Shown here: piece by piece, positions 1 through 8,065 of the stretch
How positions within the stretch are numbered: the first letter of the stretch is position 1
Layout of the letters: each line of letters starts with the position of its first letter
Source: SAR202 cluster bacterium bin87
GTDB taxonomy: Bacteria; Chloroflexota; Dehalococcoidia; Lucifugimonadales; UBA3495
Assembly: GCA_002238825.1 (NCBI GenBank)
Contig: MPNC01000015.1
Span: forward strand, 1-64,000
Direction: 5' to 3'
Length of the DNA stretch: 64,000 nucleotides
Program-made: the position numbers and the translations under genes
Notes under the pieces: model-generated
What the model saw: the letters and a program-made list of their open reading frames with translations, nothing else
Databases searched by the model: none
What the model was told of the DNA's origin: nothing

Positions 1-96
1 TTACTCGGATCGGGGACCGGTCGTGTGTCCCTGCCACTGGCCGGCGGCGAGGGCGGCGCAGGTGGTTGCTGCTCTGTGGTCTCGTCGTGATGTTCG

Positions 97-3039
97 TCAG
101 TCTGAGGCGTCGTCCGAGTAGGTGAGCCAGAAGATCTGCTCATTGAGCCAAGACCGGAAGTCGGGCTTCTCGAGGTACGCCTTGAGCAGCTCGGTGTTGG
201 TCCTGAACATGGACGTGATCAGCCGGCGGAGCGCTGCATCGTGTTCAATGCGGGCGTTCTGCGGGTCTGAGTTCCGGCGGGCGTTCCTGTAGGCGGTGTC
301 GGCTGCGACCTGCTCGGGCAGGGTGAGAATCAGCTCGGCCACCTTGTCGGCGTCGGTGAAGTCCGTGCCGTAGGTGTCGTTGAACGTGGCGACGATGCGG
401 GACAGTGGTTCCAGTTCGGGTTCGGACCTACCGGTGCCTCCTCCGCCCGTGGGTACTGGGGAAATTTCAGCGTCTTCGTCGTCGAGTGACAACCGCTGCG
501 TTGCCTGTTTCTCCGTGCGGTAGCTGTCCATGTTGACGGTTTCTAGGATGCCTTTGGACAGGTCTGGGTCCTCGGGTGCCGGCAGTTTCGGGATGAGGAA
601 GGTGAGGAATATGGAGAGTTTTTCCCACTCTGGGTTCGCGTATGGCAGCACCTGCGACAGGAAAGCGTAGAGCCTGGCGAACGCTTTCGCGGAGCCTTTG
701 AACGCGACCTGTCCGTCCTCGCTGAGAGCTAGGTAGGGTTCGACGCACGCGTCGGCGATGGGATCGAGTTCTCCCCTGTCTTTGCCGTTTAGGTAACCCT
801 CGGCGAGTTCGTCCACCTGCTGGGACGTGTACACCTGCGGATTGTCCAGCTTTGCCTTGAGGTCGTGGAGATTGTTGGGGTCGGTTTCCTCGGAAAGAAT
901 GGTGGTCCGGTAGTAATCCTCAAAAGCTTCGCGGATGACGTCGGAGCTGTTCACGAAATCGAGGACGAAGGTGTCGGTCTTGTTCGGGCGGGCTCGGTTG
1001 AGGCGTGACAGCGTCTGTACTGCCTTGATGCCGGCAAGGGTCTTGTCCACGTACATGGTGTGGAGCAGTGGTTCGTCGTAGCCGGTCTGGAACTTGTCGG
1101 CGCAGATGAGGATTCGGAAGGGGTCCTCCTGGATTTTGTCGGGGATCTGGCGGGATGGGAAACCGTTTAGGGAAGCTTCAGAGACGGTTTCGCCTTGATG
1201 TTTTCGTTCTCCCGAGAAGGCGATGATGGACCGGTAGGTGTAGGCGTTCTCCTTGATATAGGCGCTGATGGCACGATGGTAGTCGATGGCGCGGGCGACG
1301 CCGTCCGTGACCACCATGGCGCGGGCCTGGCCGTCGATCTTGCGTGGTCGGAACACCGCCTCGTGGAAATGGTCTACGATGATTTCGGCTTTTCTGCGGA
1401 CGGCGTACTCGTGTCCTTCAACGTAGCGTCGGAGCCTACGCTGGGCGCGTTTGGAGTCGAACTCGGGGTCGTCGTCGATTGCCTTGACGAGGTTGAAGTA
1501 GCTGTTGACGGTGGTGTGGTTGCCGAGTACGTCGAGGATGAAGCCTTCTTGGATAGCCTGCTTCATAGAGTACGTGTGGAACGGCAGGTGCTTGACGGTG
1601 CCGTCTGGTTGGGGCGAGGCATCTCCGAACAGTTCAAGGGTCTTGTTCTTGGGTGTGGCCGTGAAGGCGAAGTAGCTGGCGTTGTTCAACAGGCGGCGGT
1701 TTTCGACGATTCTGTTGATTTGGTCTTGGACGGTGTCGTCGTCATCATCGTCTTGTTCGCCTAGGGACACGTTGATGGCGGCGGAGGTGCGGCCGCCTTG
1801 GCTGGAGTGTGCCTCGTCGATAATGATTGCGAAGTTCCGTCCGCGATGTTCGCTAGTGATGGCGTCGATGATGAAGGGAAACTTCTGGACCGTGGAAATG
1901 ATGATCTTCTTCCCTTCGGTGATGAGTTGCTGCAGTTGCTTGGCGTCTTCGGCGTGTCCCAGGGTGGAGGCTACTTGGGTGAACTGGCGGATATTCTCGT
2001 GGATCTGGTTGTCCAGGACCCGGCGGTCGGTGACGATGAGGATGGAGTCGAACACGGACTTTCCGTTGTTGGCCAGCTCGATGAGCTGTCTCGACAGCCA
2101 CGCGATGGAGTGCGACTTGCCGCTTCCGGCCGAGTGCTGGATCAGGTAGCGCTTCCCTGCGCCGTTGTTGGCGGCATCCTCGAGGAGTTCGCGCACGACT
2201 TGGAGCTGGTGGTAGCGGGGCCAAATCTGCGTGTCGCCCACCTTCTGGGCGTAGTTCTCGATGATGTTGGTGAGGCCGGCCGGCGTCAGGATCTCTTCCC
2301 ACATGTAGTCGGTCTTGAGTCCGTTGGGATTGACTGGGTTACCGGCGCCGCTGTCGTCGTTTCCCTTGTTGAACGGCAGGAAGACGGAGGCCTTCCCGGC
2401 GAGCTTGGTGCAGAACATGACCTCCTGCTCGTCGACGGCGAAGTGGACGGCGCACCGGCCTACGTGGAACAAGTCCTCGCGGGCGCTGCGGGTTTGGCGG
2501 TACTGCTGGACGGCGTCGTCGACGGTCTGCTTGGTGAGGTTGTTCTTCAGCTCGAAGGTGGCGATGGGCAGGCCGTTGATGAATAGCACCAGGTCGAGGG
2601 CGCGTTGCCTCTCGTCGTTGCTGTACCGGAGCTGGCGTGTCACTGAGAACCGGTTCAGGGCGTATCGTGCCTCTGCGGCCGTGTTGCCAGGCGTTGGGGT
2701 GACGTAGAACAGGAAGACGTGGTGCTGGTGGTGGTCGATGCCTAGGCGAAGCACGTCGATGACGCCACGGTTACGGATTTCGCGCTTCAGGCGAGCCAGG
2801 AACTGGCGGCGCGTTGGGTTGTCGTCGTCGAGGGCGAGCGCTGCTGCGACATCCGGCTGGGTGGCGTGCAGGAAGGCGGACAGATGGACGAGGTCCACGC
2901 AGTTGCCGCGGTCGTAGTGCGTTGGATCACCTTGGACCCAGGTGGGCTGGTTGTCGGGGTCTGACTCTGGCCGTTCGGCGGTGAGGATTCGAACGATGCG
3001 TGCTTCGAGACCGCGTTCGGTGGTGTCGGTAGTTGCCAT
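97..3039 (-). CDS. hsdR: Type I restriction enzyme R subunit (HsdR)
   Basis: This is the ATP-dependent translocase and nuclease subunit of a type I restriction complex. It cuts DNA lacking the modification made by HsdM with HsdS. The 980-aa product has an N-terminal nuclease region with the ATFELKN strand of a PD-(D/E)XK fold near residue 160. A superfamily 2 helicase core follows: Walker A AGSGKS near residue 305, IIDEAH, and FTATP. The length is normal for HsdR. It lies downstream of the hsdS remnant on the same strand, so it was the last gene of an hsdM-hsdS-hsdR operon. An 18-kb insertion now separates it from hsdM, so its expression probably depends on a new promoter. The identification is firm; activity is unlikely without an intact S subunit. 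Confidence 0.96.
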   Translation of the reverse strand: MATTDTTERGLEARIVRILTAERPESDPDNQPTWVQGDPTHYDRGNCVDLVHLSAFLHATQPDVAAALALDDDNPTRRQFLARLKREIRNRGVIDVLRLGIDHHQHHVFLFYVTPTPGNTAAEARYALNRFSVTRQLRYSNDERQRALDLVLFINGLPIATFELKNNLTKQTVDDAVQQYRQTRSAREDLFHVGRCAVHFAVDEQEVMFCTKLAGKASVFLPFNKGNDDSGAGNPVNPNGLKTDYMWEEILTPAGLTNIIENYAQKVGDTQIWPRYHQLQVVRELLEDAANNGAGKRYLIQHSAGSGKSHSIAWLSRQLIELANNGKSVFDSILIVTDRRVLDNQIHENIRQFTQVASTLGHAEDAKQLQQLITEGKKIIISTVQKFPFIIDAITSEHRGRNFAIIIDEAHSSQGGRTSAAINVSLGEQDDDDDDTVQDQINRIVENRRLLNNASYFAFTATPKNKTLELFGDASPQPDGTVKHLPFHTYSMKQAIQEGFILDVLGNHTTVNSYFNLVKAIDDDPEFDSKRAQRRLRRYVEGHEYAVRRKAEIIVDHFHEAVFRPRKIDGQARAMVVTDGVARAIDYHRAISAYIKENAYTYRSIIAFSGERKHQGETVSEASLNGFPSRQIPDKIQEDPFRILICADKFQTGYDEPLLHTMYVDKTLAGIKAVQTLSRLNRARPNKTDTFVLDFVNSSDVIREAFEDYYRTTILSEETDPNNLHDLKAKLDNPQVYTSQQVDELAEGYLNGKDRGELDPIADACVEPYLALSEDGQVAFKGSAKAFARLYAFLSQVLPYANPEWEKLSIFLTFLIPKLPAPEDPDLSKGILETVNMDSYRTEKQATQRLSLDDEDAEISPVPTGGGGTGRSEPELEPLSRIVATFNDTYGTDFTDADKVAELILTLPEQVAADTAYRNARRNSDPQNARIEHDAALRRLITSMFRTNTELLKAYLEKPDFRSWLNEQIFWLTYSDDASD

Positions 3040-3085
3040 GGGGGCACCTGCATCTGCTTTGAATGACGCTGGAATTGTACAGGTG

Positions 3086-3383
3086 CTAATTGGGCAGTTC
3101 TACCTTGGTGTCGCGGACGTTGATCTGGCCGGTTACGACGTCGGCAATCAGGCGGGTGCGGTACTCCTCCACCAACTCGATCTGTCGGCGGGCGCGGGTG
3201 ATAGCGGTGTCAATGCCACCACCGGCATTGTCCAGGTACTCGACGATGGAGGTTTGTTCTGCGTGAGGCGGTAATGCAATGGGAACGCTTTTGAGTATTC
3301 CTGTATTTAGGTTTGCCATAGTTGTTCCTACTGAGAAAGCAGACAGGTATTCACCCACCCAAAGTGCCTGTAATGTCTGGATG
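3086..3383 (-). pseudogene. hsdS: hsdS 3' fragment (specificity subunit, C-terminal part)
   Basis: This is the C-terminal end of a type I specificity subunit: the end of the second target-recognition domain and the conserved helix, with motifs such as STMANLNTG-like VGTTMANLNTGIL, IALPPHAEQ and LIADVVTGQ. The reading frame begins inside transposon DNA; the first residues of the listed ORF are encoded by the transposon end. Joining this piece to 21537-22627 at the 9-bp duplication gives a continuous frame that reads EFLIQT then LQALWVGEYL. The fragment lacks a start and most of the TRD, so it should be non-functional alone. Confidence 0.93.
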
Positions 3384-3494
3384 GGCTTTGTCCCATAATA
3401 GCAATTTTGGGACGCATTTTGGGACAAGCCGGTTCATTTTGGGACAGCGTACCCTATTTTGGGACAAGGGACCTCATTCTGGGACAGGCCCCCG
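3384..3494. repeat. Left-end box array of the 18-kb transposon
   Basis: The terminal GGCTTTGTCCCATAAT carries one box on the minus strand. It is followed on the plus strand by ATTTTGGGAC-type boxes starting at 3404, 3416, 3436, 3456 and 3476; the last four are exactly 20 bp apart. The internal boxes therefore point opposite to the terminal one. Such arrays are typical of multi-site transposase-binding ends. Confidence 0.85.
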
Positions 3495-3557
3495 TTGGAC
3501 GAAATCGGCCTCAGCGATTTGTTCGCTGAGGCCGGTGTGCAACGAGGACTGAGAATT

Positions 3558-3947
3558 TCAAGGCTGCTGAATAGCGACAGTCCCGCCTGGAAATCCAGTG
3601 ACGATGAGCCGCAAACCATTCAGAAAACTCATACCGAGCAAAGGCTCGCTCGGTATCTCGTAAATCGTTACCCGCTTCTCGATCCCTTCGACGCAAGCGA
3701 ATCCGTCAAATGTCTTGAATGCCTTGCTAGTGCCATCCGCGAGCACGAGGTCTTCTACTCCGGCAGGGTTCAGTTGCAATGACGTGATCACTGACCGCGG
3801 TAAAGCCAAACCACCTGTAAACCCGGTATCAACGATGGCCTCTCTCGTTACATGAATGACATTGCCTTGAGTATTCGGTCGTTTGGAAATGCGCACCTGA
3901 ACCACTGGGCGACGTCTGGGTGCATTAATTCTCAAATTCGTCGTCAA
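3558..3947 (-). CDS. Clan AA (retropepsin-like) aspartic protease
   Basis: This is a small single-domain aspartic protease of about 129 aa. It has the catalytic motif VDTGFTGG and the downstream hydrophobic LLGMSFLNGL motif of retropepsin-like clan AA enzymes, which act as dimers. I place the start at TTG 3947 because a GGAGGG ribosome-binding site lies upstream and the start then overlaps the preceding gene by only 23 nt. The ATG at 4013 would add a run unlike the family. It pairs with the gene at 3925-4242, an arrangement I recall from cyanobacteria and Chloroflexota. The substrate is unknown. It is the first gene inside the left end of the transposon. Confidence 0.75.
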   Translation of the reverse strand: MTTNLRINAPRRRPVVQVRISKRPNTQGNVIHVTREAIVDTGFTGGLALPRSVITSLQLNPAGVEDLVLADGTSKAFKTFDGFACVEGIEKRVTIYEIPSEPLLGMSFLNGLRLIVTGFPGGTVAIQQP

Positions 3948-4242
3948 GGCTGAGCCCTCCGCCGACCGCGTGCGGAGCGTTGTAGCCGATACGTTCTTTC
4001 CAAGTGAACGCATTGGGGCAGCGGAGCCTCAGCCGGGAATCTGCCACCGAATCATCGACGTCGACCTCGTAGAGGCCGCTAGGAACGTCAATGACTACAA
4101 AGCTGCCCTTGTTCGCTTGGCCAGCCTCTTTGAGCTCGGGCAATACCGAGTTGCGATACAAGGACTTGCCTCGCTCGATGTGATCCCTGTACTCTTCTTC
4201 AATGGTAGTTGAATTGGCCACGACGCTATCGCTGGCTACCAT
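3925..4242 (-). CDS. Small partner protein of the aspartic protease
   Basis: This 105-aa protein has a Glu-rich helical start, then a core with FVVIDVPSGLYEVD and a closing RIGYNAPHAVGG motif. The same overall shape (EVESGDYFIG-like core, RIGY-like end) occurs in small proteins encoded immediately before clan AA aspartic proteases in other bacteria. It overlaps the protease gene, so the two are co-translated. It could be an antitoxin-like or regulatory partner; no function is established. Confidence 0.65.
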   Translation of the reverse strand: MVASDSVVANSTTIEEEYRDHIERGKSLYRNSVLPELKEAGQANKGSFVVIDVPSGLYEVDVDDSVADSRLRLRCPNAFTWKERIGYNAPHAVGGGLSLDDEFEN

Positions 4243-4313
4243 AACGTTTTCTCCTCGTTAGGCCAGATTTGTAACAAAAACCCGGCGGCCACTCGAAAAC
4301 CGACGAGTGACGA

Positions 4314-4354
4314 CCAGGCTTCAATTACGTTGCCCAAGCGTAATTGAAGCCTGG
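4314..4354. terminator. Perfect 16-bp hairpin between divergent genes
   Basis: CCAGGCTTCAATTACG and its exact complement are separated by 9 nt. There is no clear U-tract on either side. It lies between the minus-strand pair at 3.6-4.2 kb and the plus-strand gene at 4482. It could be a weak bidirectional terminator or a protein-binding site. Confidence 0.55.
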
Positions 4355-4481
4355 TGGGTTTGTCAACGATTGTTGACGCTCCGTCTACGCCCGAGTACCA
4401 TTGCGGCGCTGTCCAAGTCGCCTTTGCGGCGTGTCTAGCGGGGCATACAGGCCCCCTCACAGCATGGAGGAAGATTGACCT

Positions 4482-5051
4482 ATGAACACCAGGTTCTCCA
4501 TTCATCGCAAGTACGTGCTTGCTGCCGCGGCGGCGATCGTCTTGTTGGGAGCGGCGCTGACAGCAAGCAATCTGTTCGCCGCCAATGAACGACAAAATCG
4601 AGATATCCGTCCGTCGAGCAGGTATCTGCCAAGCGAGCACATGACCAATCCCGAGACCGGCCCGGGACTGACCGCGGAGTACCGCGCCCTGGTAGCGCAG
4701 GACACCGCCAAGCAAGATGGACCCGTCGCTGTCCCGGAGCAAGTTGCGCCGGGAACGGACATCTCCGAGGCCCTGGTCCGGTGGCTGGACGAGCAGCCGG
4801 AGAAGATGGGCTTCGTTACCCGGGAAGACGCCCTGACTACCGACGCGGACACCATGGACTGGCTGCTGTACCAGGCGGTGCACAAGGATGTGCTGACCCA
4901 GGAAGAAGCCGACGCGGTGCAGGCGTGGCACGACCGGCGCCCCACCATCGAAGAAGCGCCCGAACTGCTTCAGTACCAGCCGACGTACCTGGAGCCGCCC
5001 GGCGACGATAACAGCGTCAGTGAACTGCTCCGGGGAACAGAAGCCCGCTAA
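4482..5051 (+). CDS. Secreted protein of unknown function
   Basis: This 189-aa protein starts with a clear N-terminal signal or anchor segment (basic NTRFSIHRKY followed by an Ala/Leu-rich hydrophobic stretch to about residue 33). The mature part is acidic and helical, with no catalytic motif that I recognise. A GGAGGA ribosome-binding site precedes the ATG. It is followed after about 30 bp by the secreted protease gene on the same strand, so the two probably form an operon and this protein may act with the protease outside the cell. The function is unknown. Confidence 0.75.
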   Translation: MNTRFSIHRKYVLAAAAAIVLLGAALTASNLFAANERQNRDIRPSSRYLPSEHMTNPETGPGLTAEYRALVAQDTAKQDGPVAVPEQVAPGTDISEALVRWLDEQPEKMGFVTREDALTTDADTMDWLLYQAVHKDVLTQEEADAVQAWHDRRPTIEEAPELLQYQPTYLEPPGDDNSVSELLRGTEAR

Positions 5052-5084
5052 TCCAGCAGCCCTCACCCCCCCCCGGAGTGCGTG

Positions 5085-6722
5085 ATGACCAACTCCCTAC
5101 GTTCGTTGACCCTTCCCCTTTTTGCCATCGTACTGATTGCCCTGGTGGGCGTTGTGGTCGCCACTGCTCCGCCGGTCGGGGCGCAGGGTGGCGCCGCTCC
5201 CGTCACAAACATCACAGTGTGCAGCGGGCCGGAGCCCGGTGAAGTCATCATTTCCTGGGACTCTGTTTCCCAGGCGACGTACTACCGTATCGGGTACGTC
5301 AACATGGTGAAGGACTACCCCCGGGCCAAGGCCAGCACCACCGGCGAGTGGATCGAGGCCTTCATTTATGTTGACGTGAACGCGCGGAACATTCCGGTAA
5401 CTGGCGGGCGCGGTCAGTACACCCTGCGCCGACTTGTTCAGGGCGACAATCACGCCTTTACCGTGCTGACCAGCAACAACGTGGTCAACACTGCAGAGGC
5501 CATCAGCGGCGCATACTCTTGGCCGCAGCCGGCGAACCGTCGCTGGGCATTTCACACGATCACGAACCCGGACCCGGCCTGCTCCGCCGCAGCTCCTGCC
5601 GCCGACACGCCGCTCTCCAACGCGGAACTGGCTCGCCGTGTACGACCTGCCATGGCGAAAATTCTTGCCACTCCCTCCGATGGCAGAACTTATTCCGGCA
5701 CCGGCTTTGTGGTCCGTTCGGACGGCCTGATGGTGACCAACCGGCACGTGGTGGACGATGCCAGCACTGTGGACGTCCACATGACGGCTGCGGACGGGAA
5801 CAGGTTAACGCTCACCGGGCAGGTGCTGGGCCGAGGCATCCTGGCCGATTTGGCGGTGATACGACTTCCGGCCGGGCGCACCTATCCCACGCTGCCGCTG
5901 GGCAATTCGGCTGGTGTGGCCCAGGGCGACGAGATAACCGCGTGGGGCTATCCATCGAGCAGTTTCTTAGGTGATGATCCTACGCTGACCCGCGGCATCA
6001 TCTCCTCGGCCAACCGGATTTTCAACGACACCAGGTATATCCAGACCGACGCCGCTATTGCCGGTGGCAGCAGCGGAGGCCCGGTGGTGGACCGTTTTGG
6101 CCGGGTCGTCGGGGTCAACACCGCCAGCCTGGTGCGGGTCAACGATGACGGCACCAGGACCCCAATTCCCGGCATCTACCTGGCCATCGCGAGCAACGAA
6201 GTGAGCCAACGGTTGAGCACGATGGCAGTCGGCGGGCCTGCCCAAGCTAACTACCGCAATCTGCGGCACGACTACGGCTACAGCATGACCGTTCTCAAAG
6301 GCTGGTACATAGATGACGAGCTGCCGCATTACAGTGACTTTTGGCCATATGGCCAAAGGAGCATTGCGTACATCCGTCGATATGAATTCACAGAGCCGAG
6401 CGGTGTCAGGAGTGCGGACCTTGACTTGCTGGCCAACTACCGGTGGGATCGCCAATTGACCGGGTGGGCGGACGACTGGGTTCTGTTCGAGAAGATTTCC
6501 AAGCGGAAGGTAACCATGAACGGCCAGGAGTTTTACCGGCTGGAGTATCGCAGACAGGGTGGTCCCGGAAACTGCGTTTCACATCGTGTTGAGCTGGTCA
6601 GCGTCTCCTCTTCCTACCCCGGCAAACCAATTGGCTTCGTAACCGGAGCGGGCGTTTGCGAGCTCCACTTGTCCACGCACAGTGGAGAGCGTGACACCAT
6701 GCTCAACAGCTTCCGACCGTAG
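5085..6722 (+). CDS. Secreted trypsin-like serine protease with N-terminal FN3-like domain
   Basis: The protein has a signal peptide (hydrophobic stretch ending GAQG near residue 33), an FN3-like beta domain (residues about 40-160), and an HtrA/trypsin-type catalytic domain. The triad is visible as NRHVV (His), DLAVIRL (Asp) and GGSSGGPVV (Ser). The C-terminal 170 residues are unrecognised and contain no PDZ motif I can see. It should cleave proteins outside the cell. I chose ATG 5085 over GTG 5082 because the CGGAG site at 5074-5078 is better spaced from it. It sits in the transposon cargo next to other extracellular proteins. Confidence 0.88.
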   Translation: MTNSLRSLTLPLFAIVLIALVGVVVATAPPVGAQGGAAPVTNITVCSGPEPGEVIISWDSVSQATYYRIGYVNMVKDYPRAKASTTGEWIEAFIYVDVNARNIPVTGGRGQYTLRRLVQGDNHAFTVLTSNNVVNTAEAISGAYSWPQPANRRWAFHTITNPDPACSAAAPAADTPLSNAELARRVRPAMAKILATPSDGRTYSGTGFVVRSDGLMVTNRHVVDDASTVDVHMTAADGNRLTLTGQVLGRGILADLAVIRLPAGRTYPTLPLGNSAGVAQGDEITAWGYPSSSFLGDDPTLTRGIISSANRIFNDTRYIQTDAAIAGGSSGGPVVDRFGRVVGVNTASLVRVNDDGTRTPIPGIYLAIASNEVSQRLSTMAVGGPAQANYRNLRHDYGYSMTVLKGWYIDDELPHYSDFWPYGQRSIAYIRRYEFTEPSGVRSADLDLLANYRWDRQLTGWADDWVLFEKISKRKVTMNGQEFYRLEYRRQGGPGNCVSHRVELVSVSSSYPGKPIGFVTGAGVCELHLSTHSGERDTMLNSFRP

Positions 6723-6750
6723 GCCGGCAGTGCGAGGCCATCGGCCAAGT

Positions 6751-7554
6751 TCATGGCGTGGAGCTTTCGTCGTCCGATAACATCAGGGTCGTGCGCGCCG
6801 GGTCCTGCCGAAAAAGTTCCAGCAGCCGCTGCGCGTGATAGACGGCGTAATAGCCCGGAGACGCCGACGTTTTGGTGTGGACCCAGAATCGGTCCGGGCC
6901 CTGCGCTTGGGTGCGTTTTGCCATAGGACGTCCGTCCGAGTGTACCGGGTCCACGTTCACCAAATACCCCAAACCTCGGGACATGGGAACCGGAACGCGT
7001 TCCGGGGTGAGGATACCCCGTTCGTTGAGCCACTGTACCGTGAGGACCAGGATATCCTCCCACTCGCCTATGCGGAGCTCCCGTCCATCGGGGTACCGTA
7101 TGGCCTGAGGTATTGCCGGCATGGCGCCCCGAATGGGCGGCATCGGATATTGCGAGAGCGGCACCTCGCCGCTGATGGTGGTAGCCGCCAGGCGCAACGA
7201 CGGAGGAGGCACCACCTCACTCACGTCCAGACCGTGCCTTTTGGCGTACTCGGAATCGCTGATGCGCCACCCGCCCCAATGGCCGCGCCTGTTCTGATGA
7301 TGGGCGGGTTCCACCCGGTCGGCCAGGTACAGACGATAGAGCAGCCCGGTGATGGCGATATGGCCATAGCCCTGGCGATTGGGAGAAGGCATGTCCTCCG
7401 GGCCCCATCCGATGCGCCCGGCCAGGTACGCGCTGCTCACGTACCCCCGGGGTCGTGACTCCTCCAGCGCGATCAGGATGGCCTCCATCAGCCGGGAGGT
7501 TGCCCTGCGGCCGATGGCCTGGGGATCGGGTCGATTTATTGGACGGTTTCTCAA
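6751..7554 (-). CDS. Unknown protein, possible winged-helix N-terminus
   Basis: This 267-aa soluble protein faces the protease gene tail to tail. The N-terminal third (IGRRATSRLMEAILIALEE, then a YLAGRIGW segment and a tyrosine-rich strand) has the look of a winged-helix domain. The middle is proline-rich, and the C-terminal part (RFWVHTKTSASPGYYAVYHAQRLLELF) may be a second small domain. No signal peptide is seen. I do not recognise the family. It could regulate the cargo genes, but that is only inferred from the possible HTH. Confidence 0.6.
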   Translation of the reverse strand: MRNRPINRPDPQAIGRRATSRLMEAILIALEESRPRGYVSSAYLAGRIGWGPEDMPSPNRQGYGHIAITGLLYRLYLADRVEPAHHQNRRGHWGGWRISDSEYAKRHGLDVSEVVPPPSLRLAATTISGEVPLSQYPMPPIRGAMPAIPQAIRYPDGRELRIGEWEDILVLTVQWLNERGILTPERVPVPMSRGLGYLVNVDPVHSDGRPMAKRTQAQGPDRFWVHTKTSASPGYYAVYHAQRLLELFRQDPARTTLMLSDDESSTP

Positions 7555-7844
7555 AAAGCCACCAAATTCAGTAATGCTTCGGTAATGTTACGGATGATAA
7601 GTTGGCCGTGCAAGTCCCCCAAGCACACCGGAAATGGAGGTTTATCCGGGTGTATTTACTGCAAATCGTTGTAATCCCGGTTGTTTGCCGGTATTGGCCA
7701 GCCGCCATCGCCCTGCGTTCGCGGGGATTTAATCCCTACCCCGGAAATTCGGCGCCGGCGCAACGAGACAACATCCATGAACCAGACGCCAGCCACCAAG
7801 GTGGCCTCACCATAAGGAGGTGTGAGCCAAGCAACCTGTAGAAA

Positions 7845-8000
7845 GCCGCCCCACGCTCATCCTGAGCTTGTCGAATGGACCGCCCGCGGGCAACCAATCA
7901 GCTCCCTTGGATTCCGGCTCAAGGCCGGAATGACGGTGCAAATACCGTCTTTCCTGCGAAAGCAGGAACCCAGGATGGAGAACAGGCCCCGGAAACCACG
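7845..8000. repeat. Cluster of short genome-type repeats with hairpins
   Basis: The gene-free stretch 7555-8065 contains CATCCTGAGCTTGTCGAA, GGATTCCGGCTCAAGGCCGG and TTCCTGCGAAAGCAGGAA. These are short palindromic intergenic sequences that I know as widespread dispersed repeats in many bacterial drafts. They sit just upstream of the first FN3 gene. No gene is supported in this interval. Confidence 0.6.
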
Positions 8001-8039
8001 GGCCGAGGGCGCAACCCGAAACTCAACGTACCCAGAGGA

Positions 8040-8061
8040 CAATCTCGAAAGGGAGATATTG
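8040..8061 (+). promoter_or_regulatory. Leader hairpin that includes the ribosome-binding site (copy 1)
   Basis: CAATCTCGAAAGGGAGATATTG can fold with CAATCTC against GAGATATTG (one bulge), placing the purine-rich Shine-Dalgarno sequence in the loop and 3' stem just before the ATG at 8066. The same leader recurs before the genes at 11363 and 13338. Confidence 0.55.
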
Positions 8062-8065
8062 TCAA

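Noticed and set aside
1-96. Possible gene end at the left edge of the window
   Set aside because: No frame with a start codon and ribosome-binding site reaches this stretch, and nothing recognisable is encoded.
1195-2586. Plus-strand ORFs of 155-262 aa across hsdR
   Set aside because: They are antisense to clear helicase motifs of hsdR, rich in Val/Asp/Gly, with no domain or ribosome-binding site.
3086-3427. The complete ORF beginning MSQNASQNCYYG as an independent small protein
   Set aside because: Its first 18 residues are mostly transposon-end sequence and the rest is the tail of HsdS; it is a chimera made by the insertion.
3384-3494. Regularly spaced repeats resembling a small CRISPR array (also at 21443-21536)
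   Set aside because: The repeats are only 11 bp with 9-bp gaps, far too short for CRISPR. They lie at both ends of an element with a target duplication. No cas genes are present.
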